DNA of 64,000 bases from Cheilinus undulatus (Eukaryota; Chordata; Actinopteri; Labriformes; Labridae): assembly GCF_018320785.1 (NCBI RefSeq), contig NC_054881.1, forward strand, positions 14,508,275 through 14,572,274. The letters are read 5' to 3'. The first letter of the stretch is position 1. Every line of letters begins with the position of its first letter. The notes beneath the pieces were generated by a model. It worked only from the letters and a program-made list of their open reading frames with translations. It was not told the DNA's origin and searched no databases. A program made the translations under genes and the position numbers. Positions 36,680-48,400 of this stretch are shown one piece after another.

Positions 36680-36999
36680 TTAAAGCTCCTGCAAGGAACT
36701 TTTGGTCTGTGATGACGGTGGCGCCCCCAGTGGAGAAAGTGGTACTCCCTTTCTCTTTTCCTTTACAGGATTATTTTTTCCTTTTTTTAACAAAAAGATC
36801 TCTCTCTTTTTTGTTTCTGCTTTAAACATGTAAATTAATCTGACACCTACCCCCTGCAGTGTCAATAGAAAAAAAACTTAATTGCAGTAACTAATCTTAT
36901 CAGTAATGATCTCATTTGTTTTTCTCTGTCATATCAAGGCATCTCTACTACTTTTAGTGTGTTTCATAAGCAACTGAAAACTCCTCACAGGAGCTTTAA
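36680..36999. mobile_element. TTAA-flanked miniature element, copy 1 of a close pair
   Basis: TTAAAGCTCCTGCAAGGAAC is inverted at the right end, CTCCTCACAGGAGCTTTAA. The 320-bp interior (GTGGCGCCCCCAGTGGA, TTTTTCTCTGTCATATC, CTACTTTTAGTGTGTTTC) is shared with 37131-37449. The TTAA boundary suggests a piggyBac-like target preference. It is noncoding. Confidence 0.85.
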
Positions 37000-37130
37000 G
37001 TATATCTTTATGGTATATCAATTAGTACATTTAGTTAATGATAATACTGGTGTGAGGTAACAGTCCCATGATGGTGTAAACTTTATAACTAGTGTAAAAC
37101 TCATTACAGGAGCTTTAAATTTACAGGTGT

Positions 37131-37449
37131 TTAAAGCTCCTGCAAGGAAATTTAGGTTTGTGTTCAATGTGGCGCCCCCAGTGGACAAAGTGGTACCCCG
37201 TTTTTCTTTCTTTAAAATGACTCTTTTTTTCTTGTTTTAACAAAAAACGATTTTCTGCTTTAAAAATGTAAATTGTTCCTATGACTGAAACCTACCCCCA
37301 GCAGAAATTTTAAACATTAGAAATAACTTTATTGAAATAACTAATCTTGTCACTAATGATCTTATTTGTTTTTCTCTGTCATATCGAGGAGTCTCAACTA
37401 CTTTTAGTGTGTTTCATAAGCCACTTAAAACTTGACACGGGAGCTTTAA
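37131..37449. mobile_element. TTAA-flanked miniature element, copy 2 of a close pair
   Basis: It has the same ends and interior as 36680-36999, in the same orientation, and a near-identical length (319 versus 320 bp). Between the two copies an orphan right end (CAGGAGCTTTAA) closes at 37118, so at least three insertions or a tandem duplication occurred here. Confidence 0.85.
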
Positions 37450-37579
37450 ATATATGTTTAAGGTGCATTAATCAATAAAACTAGTGATAATACTGTTGAA
37501 AAGTTACAAGCCCATAATGGTGTTCTTATTCCAAATACATTTTGTTTTATTATACTGTAAAATACAAAACAGAGAAAAT

Positions 37580-37585
37580 TTTATT
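37580..37585 (-). terminator. Candidate klf4 poly(A) signal
   Basis: TTTATT on the plus strand reads AATAAA in the klf4 direction, about 820 nt after the stop codon. The 3' UTR would be 38407 down to about 37570. Another AATAAA on this strand lies near 37970. Confidence 0.45.
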
Positions 37586-38407
37586 TACAAATGTACAAAA
37601 TTTAAGATTATATTACATATTTTGGCTATAAACAAACATCTTTGTTCAGAGTTCACTTATTCAATACAAAAATATGAATGTCTCATATAAATTATTGCAC
37701 TTTGCGACCGCAGTGCATTGAAGATTGCCATCACCATTTTTAAGTGAAGTGTTCACCTGATTTACGTCAGATTGTGGAAGAGAGGTTTCTAGGAAACACA
37801 ACAACCATATGGCACTTTCATAGTTTTCTTTTCTTTGTATATTTTCCTTAATCTTTGGTACCTTTCTTTAAGAAAAACCTTCTTCAGAGTCACTGAGCAC
37901 CATTCTGTATAAGTTAACATTGTACCTGAAATTAATGGCAGGTGAAATGTGTGTATAAATATAGATGTATTTATTAATACAGTATTTTGAACAGTGTGTG
38001 GTTGTTAACAGAGCCTTTGTTGGCGTGTTGCTGGTAGAAGGCCTCTGGAGATGTTTGTCTGTTGCTCCTGGTTTCCCTGACAAAAAATACATTTCCAGTT
38101 AAAAGCTCTTGGCACCTGGTCCTCCAAGTTTTGTCGGTTAAATAAGACAAATTCCAGTTTGGTCCCTTTCATAAAAGTTTACAACCCTGACTGAGAGGTC
38201 TCGTCAAGTCGCCTACATGATGTGCGAAGACGGGGATCAGTCCGGAGGCTCTTTTTCTTTTTGGCTGTGAACGCCACAGCTCGTCTTGTTTTCTTGACAA
38301 CGGCTTGAAGGCAAATTATGGTTTTTAAAAAAAGTTTAAAAGTTCGTTCAAGGTTCTTCTAACATATACTTTTTTGTTTCCTGGAGCCTTCATGCCATGG
38401 CCAAGTC

Positions 38408-41400
38408 TCATAAGTGTCTCTTCATATGGAGAGCGAGGTGGTCCGACCTTGAGAAGGCCCGGTCACATTTCTGACACTGAAAAGGCCGGTGGCCGGTGTG
38501 TTTCCTGTAGTGGCGTGTGAGCTCGTCCGAACGTGCAAACTTCCAACCGCAGCCCTCCCAGTCACAGTGGTAAGGCTTCTCCCCTTTGATGGAAACAATA
38601 CACAGAGACACGGAGCAGTTAGTGCCGGCCCTGAGGTTAAACTGGCCCAACCTTCGCCTCCACTTTGAGGAGAAAAGAGGTCTGTCCTGTCCTGCAGCTA
38701 GCACATAAAAGCCCGGATAATCGGCCTGGGGTTTGTATTTAAGCAGGGATCAGTATCAACCTGTTTCACTGCACCTGCCGAGGAACCCTTCCCCCACCAA
38801 TCTAACCCCTTTTCATTACCCCTTTATTCAACATGTTAGCAGATCTGAATCTAAGCATTAAATATCCTGTAAAAACTGCTTTAGAAGTGCTAAATTTCTT
38901 AAATGAAAATTCCCACATGCTGAAAATGCTGCAGCAGCATACAGGTACCTACCTGTGTGCGTGCGGTGGTGAGCTTTGAGGTGTGAGCTCTTTGTGTACG
39001 TTTTCCCACAGCCGACATAGTCACACGTGTGTGTGGCAACTCTCTTCCTCGGCCAGGAGCGCCTACCACGTTTGGGCTTTGTTTCCTCCGTTAAACCGTC
39101 CCCACCGGAGATCATGAGGGGCTCTGAGGAGGCAAAGAACAAGGCTTTAATCATACATGTAAGGACTGAAAACAATCAAATACATGCAGAAATGGATAAG
39201 GTCTGCAGTTCACCATCAAAGCTCTGCTTTTGTAGGCTTACTGAGCTGAAAATGGTAAGAGTTGCAAGTTGCTTTTTGTCTCTTAGATAAATGAAATACA
39301 AGACTTTGGCCTTTTAATTTGAATAAACTTTAAGGCTTTAACCAAAGCACTATTTTTAAAAGCTTAGTACCACCATTATGAAAAAAATACACAATACTTT
39401 TATATAAACTGTCTTGTTTTGTTGAAGAATATAATATAATGTGAAATATGTACAACACTGTGGGAATAAATCCTTTTGAATATTTTAGGGCTAAATTAAA
39501 GCCTTCAATGTTGGAAATTGCATCTAAATAGAGTGCATGGACTCTAGGCTTTCTAGTCATGTATTTTTAAATAATTTTACATGTATACAAGCATGATCTT
39601 ACACTAATTGACAAAGAGAACGGATGCTACAACAGACAACAAAAACATCTGAAGTTCTTGTAATAGAGAAAAGAAATGAGCTCTAACCTTGGTACTGCAT
39701 TGAGGACGGCTGAGGGTACGAGGCATATCCCTGCGGCGAGCTATGGTGGTATCCCTGGGGAGGTAGCGTGATCTGAGCGTGGGGATGCCCCAGCACCTGG
39801 TGCTCCCGGCTCATAGGATGATCCGGGGAGAGGGAAGAGGACGAGGATAACCTGCCTCCCGTCATGGATCTCTGTCCGCCGGGGAACCCGTGCAGGTCTA
39901 AATGGCTCGGGCGCTGTTGAGCACTCCCTCTGCCTTGGGAGTTTACCCCTGCCAGGTGTAGGTCCATGGGCTGGGAGATGGTGCAGTTGCTCGGATTCTC
40001 CTGCTTTATCCTGTGGCATGTAAAGGACGGAGAGGCACGGGACGGAGCAGACTCCGTTGGGGAATTAACACAGGCTTTGCTCACGTTCACGCCTTGACTG
40101 TACTCCCCCATGTCCATCGTCGTCTTAACCACAAATTTGCCATGCAGGCTGGTGGGATGGAGGTAAGCAGGGTCCAGTTCTGGTCTCATGAGCTCTGCCA
40201 CGAAGCCTCCAGAGGGTGAAACATCACTGATATCAGGGATGGTGTAGAGGAGCTCATTGGGGGCACCCTGAGGAGAAGGAAGGGGGTAAGATGAGGAGAA
40301 GGAGCCCGAGGAAGGAGACAAGGCCTGGGCAGAGCTGCATGCCATGGCCTCCTCTTGCTGCTGCTGCTGCTGCTGCTGTTGCTGCTGCAGAATAGAGTTC
40401 GATAGGATAAAGTCATAGTCCAAGTCTAGGTCAGGCTCCGGGTGTTTCTTGGACATGCTGGGGCTTGTGCTGGTGGCGGTGGGATGGTCAGGGTCAGGGG
40501 AGCTGCTTCCGGTTGGCACGCTGGGTCTCTTAAGATGGGACAGCTCCTCCTTCCATCTCTAGAGGAGAGAGCGAGGGTCAGGGAAAGGAATTAATGAGTG
40601 CACACTTGTTTGTGTCATGTTTATGACTTCAGAGGAATCACACTTGATGTCCCAATTATAAAATAAAGCTGTTTTTGGATGGAATAGGCCTTCAGTAACA
40701 AGTATAGGTCAATGCAAGGAGAAAAGACCCTGAACGTGCGTTAGAAAGTGATTATTATGACAGCTAAGTCTGGTGTAGCAAGTGTCCTTGGCAGAGAGCA
40801 CTTACTGGAATACAGATTATGCTCCCTTACAAAGAAATTATATTAGTGGTGGAACAGGTAAGCATAGCTTGATCATATGATCAGGCTCAGACGGGCATCA
40901 GAGGATGTTTTAATCCATTTATGACCATTTTAAAGAATGATCATGATGTCAAACAGTGGGATAACAGTGGGAGCCTGTTTCTCCTAGCTTCTATGTTTTC
41001 TTAAAACCTGCTGGGGGAGCATATGTAAACTGGTGCACGCCCCAGCAGAGCATGGCCATAATAACATGGGAGCCCCACATTGGAAAGCATTGTGAACGAA
41101 CTGCATAGGCTCCGTATTTCCCTCTCATATATCAGGGATGCCACAGGCTACTTGGCATGCACATGCAATAAGAAGTGACCACATTGCTACTCACTAAATT
41201 GGCACTTCCTATGGATTTACTCTTGACTGTGGGGCCGCTGGCAAAAGTGGATATGGATGGCAGAAGCGTCCCACCTAAAGCCATCTCGACGTCATTTGGA
41301 GGCTGCCTGAAATTGAGCAGAAAATATGGTAAATCCTTCTGGAAAGATCCCGGAGCAGCTGTTATAGTCCATAAGGGGACGTTCAGTCAAAAATGTTAGG

Positions 41401-41421
41401 AAAAGTTTCCCCACACCTCAT
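38408..41421 (-). CDS. klf4: Kruppel-like factor 4 transcription factor
   Basis: Five exons on the minus strand join in frame to 444 aa: 41421-41417 (ATGAG only), 41306-41195, 40558-39688, 39123-38953 and 38583-38408. Introns are GT-AG; the first is only 110 bp. Residues 1-39 match the KLF4 N-terminus ([17 protein letters not shown]). Then come [11 protein letters not shown], the activation segment [13 protein letters not shown] (near residue 75), 11 glutamines, [20 protein letters not shown], a SUMO consensus IKQE, the basic [13 protein letters not shown] (345-357) and three C2H2 fingers (C363-H385, C393-H415, C423-H443), ending KRHL. Human KLF4 ends KRHF. KLF4 binds GC/CACCC boxes and controls epithelial differentiation and pluripotency. 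The neighbouring rad23b supports klf4 over klf2 or klf17. Confidence 0.96.
38584..38952 (-). other. klf4 introns 4, 3 and 2
   Basis: Intron 4 (38584-38952) separates finger 1 from fingers 2-3 inside the T-G-E-K-P linker. Intron 3 is 39124-39687 and intron 2 is 40559-41194. None shows a repeat or another exon that I recognise. Confidence 0.75.
40355..40387 (-). repeat. CAG/CAA trinucleotide repeat in klf4 (polyglutamine)
   Basis: Eleven glutamine codons, mostly CAG with CAA interruptions, lie directly after the conserved FILSNSIL segment. Human KLF4 has Ser/Ala-rich sequence rather than polyglutamine at this place, as I recall it. Confidence 0.9.
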
Positions 41422-41510
41422 CAATGGAAATCTGTCCTCTTCGGTGTCACTGCACTGGCTTTTTTTGGTCAAATATCCCCGCGTTTAAAGTTTCTGCTCC
41501 GCCTCGCGCG

Positions 41511-41639
41511 TTATTCTGTATTCCGGTACATGCTGCCGCTGACGGGCGCGTCAAACAGCCTGGGCTTTAACGCTACAGAGGTTATAAACGGGAAGACAGA
41601 AAGGCGACGTACGGGGGAATCCCTCGCGCCTGTTGCCAT
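41511..41639 (-). promoter_or_regulatory. 42-codon upstream ORF in the klf4 leader
   Basis: Reading down from ATG at 41639 there is an open frame to TAA at 41513-41511, starting MATGARD and ending MYRNTE. It lies entirely before the klf4 ATG (41421), with 89 nt between. No other ATG lies between the TATA box and this one, so it would be the first AUG a scanning ribosome meets. Its start context (CTGCATGG) is moderate. No peptide function is claimed. Confidence 0.6.
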
Positions 41640-41835
41640 GCAGCGACCGGCAGTCTGTACTGAGAAAGCAGAGGTATCTCCTTAAATCAAGGAGCCAGAG
41701 CCACGCCTCGTTGCCCCCGCAACCAGCAAAGAAAACACTTCAGTTTAGCGCGAGGGAGGGAAGGAAGGAGGGAGCACGTGGGGAAAAGGCTGGGCGAGCG
41801 GGGCAGAGAGAGAGAGAGAGGGAGAGAGAGGTTTG

Positions 41836-41843
41836 TTTATATA
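41836..41843 (-). promoter_or_regulatory. klf4 TATA box
   Basis: TATATAAA on the minus strand lies 415 bp before the klf4 ATG, at the edge of a GC-rich stretch. Transcription would start near 41805-41812 in a CT-rich tract. CACGTG sequences flank it at about 41775 and 41904. Confidence 0.65.
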
Positions 41844-42183
41844 CCTAGCAACGGTACAAATGAAAAGTGGGTGAAGAAGCGCACTTTTTCAGGCAGCGGC
41901 TCACGTGGGAATGACAGTGAGTATTATTTGGTTTTCTCCTGAGTCTTACCTGCAGCAAGCATCACCTGGGTGACCAAAAGCTAATAGAGGCTACAAGCTA
42001 GGCGGGTTATAAACATACACTGTAGCATGGTTCTCCACCCTACGGAAGCCCAAAGACAACATACATCATCACATTTTTTTTTCTGCCATGTTTTCCCACG
42101 ATAACGCACTTTTTGTTGAATAAAATGTCATTTTTATCAAGGATAATTTTGATTTTTCTTTGATAAAAAGCTTTTTTAAATTG

Positions 42184-43022
42184 CATTAATAAAGTATTCA
42201 GACCCCCTTTCACTTTTTAAAAACTATGTTGCAGCCTGATGCTGCAGTTGAAAAACAAAACAGTTTTATTCTCATCTATCTACATTAAGTATGCCATTAT
42301 GACAAAGTGAAAACAGAGTTTTAGACATGTTTGCACATTTATCATAAAGCCCAGATCAGTGGAGGGCTGAAATGATGGTTGTCCTTATAGAAGTGTGGTT
42401 CTTGGTCACCTCTCTTACTAAGGCCTCTCACCTCAGTTGCTCAGTTTGGATGGACCCCAGCTCTAAGAAGAGTCCTGGCTGGGACAAACTTCTTCCTGTT
42501 TCTGAATTATGGAGGTCACTGTGCTCTTGGGAACTTTTAGTGCAGCAGATTATTTTTTAGCCTACCCCAGATTTGTGCTTTGCAACAATCCTGTCTCTGA
42601 ACTCTGCAGGCAGCTTCTTTGACCTCATGCCTTGGTTTTGCTCTGATAAGCATCGTCAGCTGTGAGGCCTTCTATACAGAGGTGTGCACCTTTTCAAATT
42701 AGTTATTTTAATTAATTTCTCAAATTAATTTAACACAGATTGACTCCAATCAAGGTGTAGAACCATCTCAGCTAAGACTGTGAGAAATGGGAGGAACCTG
42801 AGCTAAACTTCAAGTGTTGTTGCAAAGGGTCTGAATACTTAAATGTGATATTTCAGTTTTTATTTTCAAGAAATCTGCAAAAACATGTAAAATTCTGTTT
42901 TCACTTTTTCATGATGGGGCATTAAGTTTAGATAAATGTGAGGAAAAAAATGGCTTTAGCATCAGGATGCAACATAAAATTGAAAAAAATGAAGAGGGTA
43001 TGAAAACTTTCAGAATTCACTG
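42184..43022 (-). mobile_element. Internally deleted Tc1 transposon
   Basis: Terminal regions are inverted: AAAGTATTCAGACCCCC on the left, and GGGTATGAAAACTTTCAGAA on the right before CTGTA. Both subterminal regions carry the GATGC..CAACAT motif of the 34.7-kb copy. The minus-strand N-terminal transposase (GGCCTCTCACCTCAGTTGCT region) remains and the catalytic part is missing. Confidence 0.75.
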
Positions 43023-43089
43023 TAAGTAGTTCCCTCAGGATCTCAAGATAACTTAGCATGAAAAACCTAAAAAAGAAAAAACAGGAATG

Positions 43090-43850
43090 AGCTCAACCTT
43101 CAGAGCACTGTCAAACAAAGCAGGTTAGAGAACTTAGGGGATCTTCATAAGGAGTGGACTAAGGCTGGAGTCAGAGTATCCAGAACCACTACACACAGAC
43201 CGGTCCAGGAAATGGGCTACAGGTGTCTTGTTTCGAACCACAGATGTCATCAGCCTCTCACCTGGGCTAAGGAGAAAAAGAACTGGGCCATTGCTCAGTG
43301 GTCCAAAGTCCTGTTTTCAGATGAAAACTAAATGTTGCATTTCATTTGACAATTAAGGTCGCCGAGTCTGGAGGATGATTGTAATGATTGATGATTAAAA
43401 AGCCAGACTACCTGACTGGCTTTTTATTAATGTGTTTGATTGGCCAGCCAGTTCTCCTGACCTGAGCCCCAAGAGAATCTCTGTGGTACTGTCAAAAAGA
43501 AGATAAGAGACACCAGACACAACAATACAGATGAGCTGGGGGCTGCATTTAGAGCAACCTGGGCTTCATAACACCCCAGCAGTGCCACAGACTGACTGGC
43601 TCTATGCCACGTCACATCGATGCAGTAAGTTGTGCAATAGGAGCTCCGACCAAATATAGAGCGTATAAATGAACATAATTTTCCAGGAGGTCAACATTTC
43701 TGTATCATAAATCCTTTTTGATTGGTGTTCTGTGATATTCTAATATTTTGAGATAATGAATTTTTGATTTTTTGTGCTGTTGGTCATGATCATAAAGATT
43801 AAAAAAAGAAAAGGCTTCTGTTTTTCACTTTGTATGAGATGAATCTAGAA
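43090..43850 (+). mobile_element. Tc1/mariner copy, left part, interrupted by a hAT
   Basis: Plus-strand Tc1 transposase text covers the first catalytic region (CAGTGGTCCAAAGTCCTGTT, TTCAGATGAAAACTAAATG) and, after a large deletion, the third (TTGATTGGCCAGCCAGTTC, CTGACCTGAGCCCCAAGAG). Its 3' end is cut at 43850 by the hAT and resumes at about 44793-44900. Stops occur in all frames. Confidence 0.8.
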
Positions 43851-44792
43851 CAGTAGTTCTTAACCTTTGCAGCCAGCGGCCCCCAAAATAAAGGTGCCAG
43901 AGACCAGGCCAGCCATACACAATCAAGAATAGTCACGTGCAGACAAGGCTGTCCATAAGGGGGTATACAGGGGAGAGCTTTCTAGGACCTAGCTGGACTG
44001 GAGGACCATGGAGGTCAGCAAAATCATGGTCAAATGAAAAGTTAAGCTGTGACATCCATATTTTATTTTTTAACTGAATAATACCAATTTTCTTTTTTTC
44101 ATTCTTTTGTGCTGTAGTAAATATCCTTCTTAAAAGTGTAACTCCTATTTCTTAAAAACATAATTAAAATGGGTTAAAAATGGCTGAGATGGCTTAAAAA
44201 TGGCAAAAATTTGTGGAATGGGAATGGGGACTTGAAATGGGGGTTTGAAGGTAGCAGAAACTGTTTACAAGTGGCATAAATTTGATAGTAGTAGTGAAAA
44301 ATAAGCAAAATAATGGGCTTAAAGTGGCAAAAATGGGTGGAAAAATTGGTTTAAGCTGGCCAAAAAAACAGGTAACCATTAGCAGAAACGGGTTAAACTG
44401 GCAAAAATGGGCATAACATAACAAATAGTAAAATGTGGTTAAAATGGGGCAAAAAGTTGTAAAAAAAAAATGGTTTACAGTAATGGGTCAACAGAAGCAA
44501 CATTAGGCAGAAAGGGCCAATAATTGGTTTAGAAGTGGCAAAAACAGCCAGACAAAAGGTTTAAAAGGGTTTGAAATTGACAAAAAAGTGGCAAAAATGT
44601 GTTTATATTGGTATTATTGGTGGAAAAAAGTGATGAAAATGGGTTGAAACTTTTTGCATAATAAAATTTTGCATAAATTGGCAAATGTGTGATTTAAAAA
44701 ATATTCTTTGTGTTTTTTTAAGGCATCTGGAGACCTCCTCTCAGTGTCTCACAACACCAAGGGGGTCCCAACCCCCACGTTTAGAACGACTG
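43851..44792. mobile_element. hAT element inserted in a Tc1 copy
   Basis: The termini CAGTAGTTCTTAACC and GTTTAGAACGACTG are inverted. The flanking octamers ATCTAGAA (43843-43850) and GTCTAAAA (44793-44800) agree at 6 of 8 positions and match the NTCTAGAN preference known for Charlie-type hATs. The interior is noncoding and dominated by a degenerate repeat. Confidence 0.88.
44160..44660. repeat. Degenerate short tandem repeat inside the hAT
   Basis: Variants of TGGCAAAAATGGGTTAAAA recur irregularly for about 500 bp, the remains of a minisatellite with a unit of roughly 15-25 bp. Confidence 0.75.
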
Positions 44793-44959
44793 GTCTAAAA
44801 TATATTGACTTGAATTTTAGAATTAAATTACAGCAAAAATGAACCTTTTTATGAAAAGTTTGATTCTATAATTGGTTGAAAACCTTTTAAAAAAGGGATC
44901 TTAGTCATGTTCTTAACTAAAAGTTGCCACGAGTCAATGAGAAAACACTGGATTGCATA

Positions 44960-45450
44960 TAAATATTGGAAACATTTCGGTGCAGGGACACTGCGCATGA
45001 GTCCAGATTCTGTCTACGGCAGTTGGATCATAGGGTCAAAGTGTGGAGAAGATGCGGAGAACATCTTTTGGTAGAGGCAGTGTGATGGTGTGGGGCAGCA
45101 TCTCCCTCACTTGAAAAACAAAGCCTGTCATCATTGGAGGCAATCTCAATGCAGAGAGATACAGAGATGAGATTCTGCAACCAGTGGCAATCCCATATCT
45201 CCACAGTCTGGGACCAAACTCTAACCTCCAAGACCTGACCTCAACCCCATTGAACACTTGTGAGATCAGCTTTGCACGCTGTTCGAGCCAGAGTGACCGA
45301 CAGAACCACGTTGGATGACTTGCACAAATGTTGGTTAAAGAATGGGATGCCATCCCACAGCAGTGTGTGACCAGGCTGGTGACCAGCATGAGGAGGAGGT
45401 GCCAGGCTGCTGTGGCTGTGTATGGTTCTTCCACACGCCACTGAGGCCCC
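44960..45450 (+). mobile_element. Tc1/IS630-type transposase fragment
   Basis: GGTAGAGGCAGTGTGATGGT reads GRGSVMVWGSIS, the conserved block before the second catalytic Asp. Later text, CCAAGACCTGACCTCAACCC, corresponds to SPDLNPIEH with its catalytic Glu. The end resembles AWDAIPQQCVTRLV. It belongs to a different Tc1 family from the neighbours and is truncated at both ends. Confidence 0.75.
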
Positions 45451-48400
45451 TGCTGGTTAAATGAATAAATTGTTAAATTGCTAATATGTCTTGTCTCTTC
45501 AAACTTCAGTCATCCAACCCACCAAACAAGAGTCAATGGCAGAATAAGCTGTTTGGCATTGGCAGAGAAGATCTGGCACAGTTTTCATGGGTGCAACCCA
45601 CATACTCAGCTCTGCTGCTTATCCCACAAATGCATGTTCCTTACAAGTGCAGCACCATTTAAAATAGTAATAAACAGGCTTTCCAACGGTATAATATTTA
45701 TTGCCAAGATGCATTGTTACAACAAAGGAATAATATACCAAACACAAATTTTCCTACTTATATAGGTGTAATACAGGTGAAAAATTACTACAAGCTTCTA
45801 AAAGTGCAAATTACATTACACCACTACATAGTCAAAAGACTTTGAATTTGATACTGAAGTATAGTTACAACAATTGCATATGGGAAAAAACTCACCTGGG
45901 TACATTAAAATAGTGAGAACAGCTCAGCAGAGTTTGAATTGGGCTCAGGCAGTGTTTGCTCAGAGCTAGCGAGCTAACACAAACCTCTCAGTCCAACATA
46001 ATTAGACACATTCACTCAAGAGTTCAGTGTGAGAGCAAACAAAGTGTTCGACGCTGATCCTGCTACATCAGGATCTTGTCCGTTAGGCATGTCAACAAAC
46101 GCACCGTCACTACAGCAGGACACATTCACTGTGTATGCTGCAGAGAATTTAAAGTGAGCTAAAGCTTGTTTTAGTGGGCAAACAATAACTGATGGGAAAA
46201 ATAGGCACTACAATAGCATCAGGTCTTAATAGAGAGAAGTATATCCTGTTGGACTAACTGATATATTGTGCTGTTGTTTAACGATAAGACCTTTAATCTA
46301 ATATGTATCCCACTGTTTTCTGGAGTTGTGTGAAGAGAAGTGATGCTTTAAACCAACCATGTTTGCACTGCTCATCTTGTCCTTGAAGACCTGCTTCCTA
46401 CAGCAGGTAACAACACAATAGCAGCCGTGTCATTAAAGCCATATTCTTTATGGAGGGGGATAATGGTTTTGAAAATGATCCTGAAAACAAAGGCTTGACT
46501 TTGACAACTGAAATGCTTCACATCGTAGTAACGACAGAGCGAGGAGGAAAGAGAGAAAAAGAGATAAAGGGAGAAAAGATGACACCACTGTGCTTTTCTT
46601 GACACAATGAAGTCATGGTGATTTAGTAACACACACCAAACCCTTGTGTGGAAGATGTTAATGCAACACTCACAGTATTAACCAAATGTAGTGCAGAGAG
46701 AGGATATGAGAGTGAAAGCTTCAATACCCTGCCCACGATGAATCATTCAATCATTCATCACGCTGTTCCAGATATAGACTTTATGTTAAAGGCATTGGTG
46801 ACACAAACAGAAACCAATGAGGAGACACTGATGTAATGTTATTGTATCATCAAGGATTTCATTGTGAAGTTTAACTCAGTATTTCAGAGCTGTCACTTTT
46901 TCCTATCATCAAGATTAACTAACGTACTGGGAGCAGGGGTGGTATTATTCGGATGTTTCAGAATCAGCGGTACTGGCCAGGCATGTGAGCACATATACAT
47001 GATTAGACTCTTCTTAATTTTTCTCTTCATGTCTAATAAAAAAACCAATATTAACATATTAAAGGAATAGCTACAAGAATATATTTATTTTCCAACCATT
47101 AATTTTTTTTAAATGGCTGCTCCATTTTAACAGACTAGCATTTGGAGCCTGTCTAGCACAGGGGTGCCCTCAAAATGTTTTATATCTAACCAAGGATTAA
47201 CCTTAACTAGAGCCCTGCACGGGACCCTTTTCTTAACTGCCCACTCCCTCTGGATTTCTGACCATTACTGCCCACTCCCACAGTGCATGCCATCCACTCC
47301 TGTGCGCCCCCAAACAGGTCTGTCCAATCCCAGCCGCATCCCACAGATTCTGACCATACATGTTAAATATTTAGAATAATAGACAGTGTGTCTATGTGAA
47401 GGAATGTCAATATTAATGTGTTCACAGAGGCACCACCTTGATAAAGTTTCCTAAGAAAACAAACACAGCGCAGACATCCTCGTCATAAATTACGGTGCCA
47501 CGCATGGATAAAAGAGCAGCTGAGAGTCTCAGACTGATTTAGCTCCTTATTATAGCTAAATTAAAGCACTATCATAGTAATATTTACCGAACTTCACCAC
47601 ATCATGAATCATCATTTGTTTTCAAGTCTCACAAAGGTGGAATTGTTTCCTGATCTCTGGAAAGTTGTTGCACCATAAAAACTGCAGCAGACTTCTATCA
47701 GCTCTCGCAGACAGAAGACTTATCTTTACTCTATTTATGTTGTGTTGTAACTGTCCTCGTCATAGCTTCATGCAATAAGGCCGATTTGGAGAGGGGTGTT
47801 TGTCGTCAATTAACTAAAATTGCTCAGTGTCTCTGTGGGCTAATGCATATTTGCAGGGATAGGCCTACAACATAATAAGGGGAGCATTAAAGCTGTGCCT
47901 TTTGATGTATTTACAAAGTCTTAGATCATGCACTTGATCGTGGAGCTTTAACAAAGCATCACACTACTTGGCTGCACGGAGAAAGCCACATATTCAAACA
48001 TGTTTATGTAGCACCGCCAACTACAGCCAACAACAAACAGCAAATTAGCTGTGTGGCACATCTCCTGTGTCATCTTGTATTAGAGCAGGTAGAGGTGCTT
48101 TAAAGGGAGCTTACTTTAATCAGGGATTGTGGAGCTGGCGTATCATCACATCCAAGCGTGCCAAATACATTTCCTTGTGGGCGTGTTTTAACAAAGTCCA
48201 GTTGTTTTCCAGTTCTGTCACTTTGTCTCTTCAGTATAAAGAAAGACCAGTCATGAGCTAGGTGTAGTTTCTGTCTTAAAGTGTATTTGAGAGCGAGGAC
48301 CATCTCCTCTTCAGTGCTGTGGTAAAATGAAATGTGGCATCATGGTGCATTCAATATAATACAGGAAATTCTAACCTACCAGTGGGGGACATCATCAAAA

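Larger units (their letters stand above)
33219..37579. other. rad23b-klf4 intergenic region
   Basis: This is the space between two convergent genes. It holds a decayed Tc1 (34687-35580) and a cluster of TTAA elements (36449-37449). Positions 33219-34686 and 35581-36448 are AT-rich with no gene or repeat I can name. Confidence 0.65.

Noticed and set aside
45036..45434. 132-codon minus-strand open frame
   Set aside because: Antisense to a Tc1 transposase fragment.
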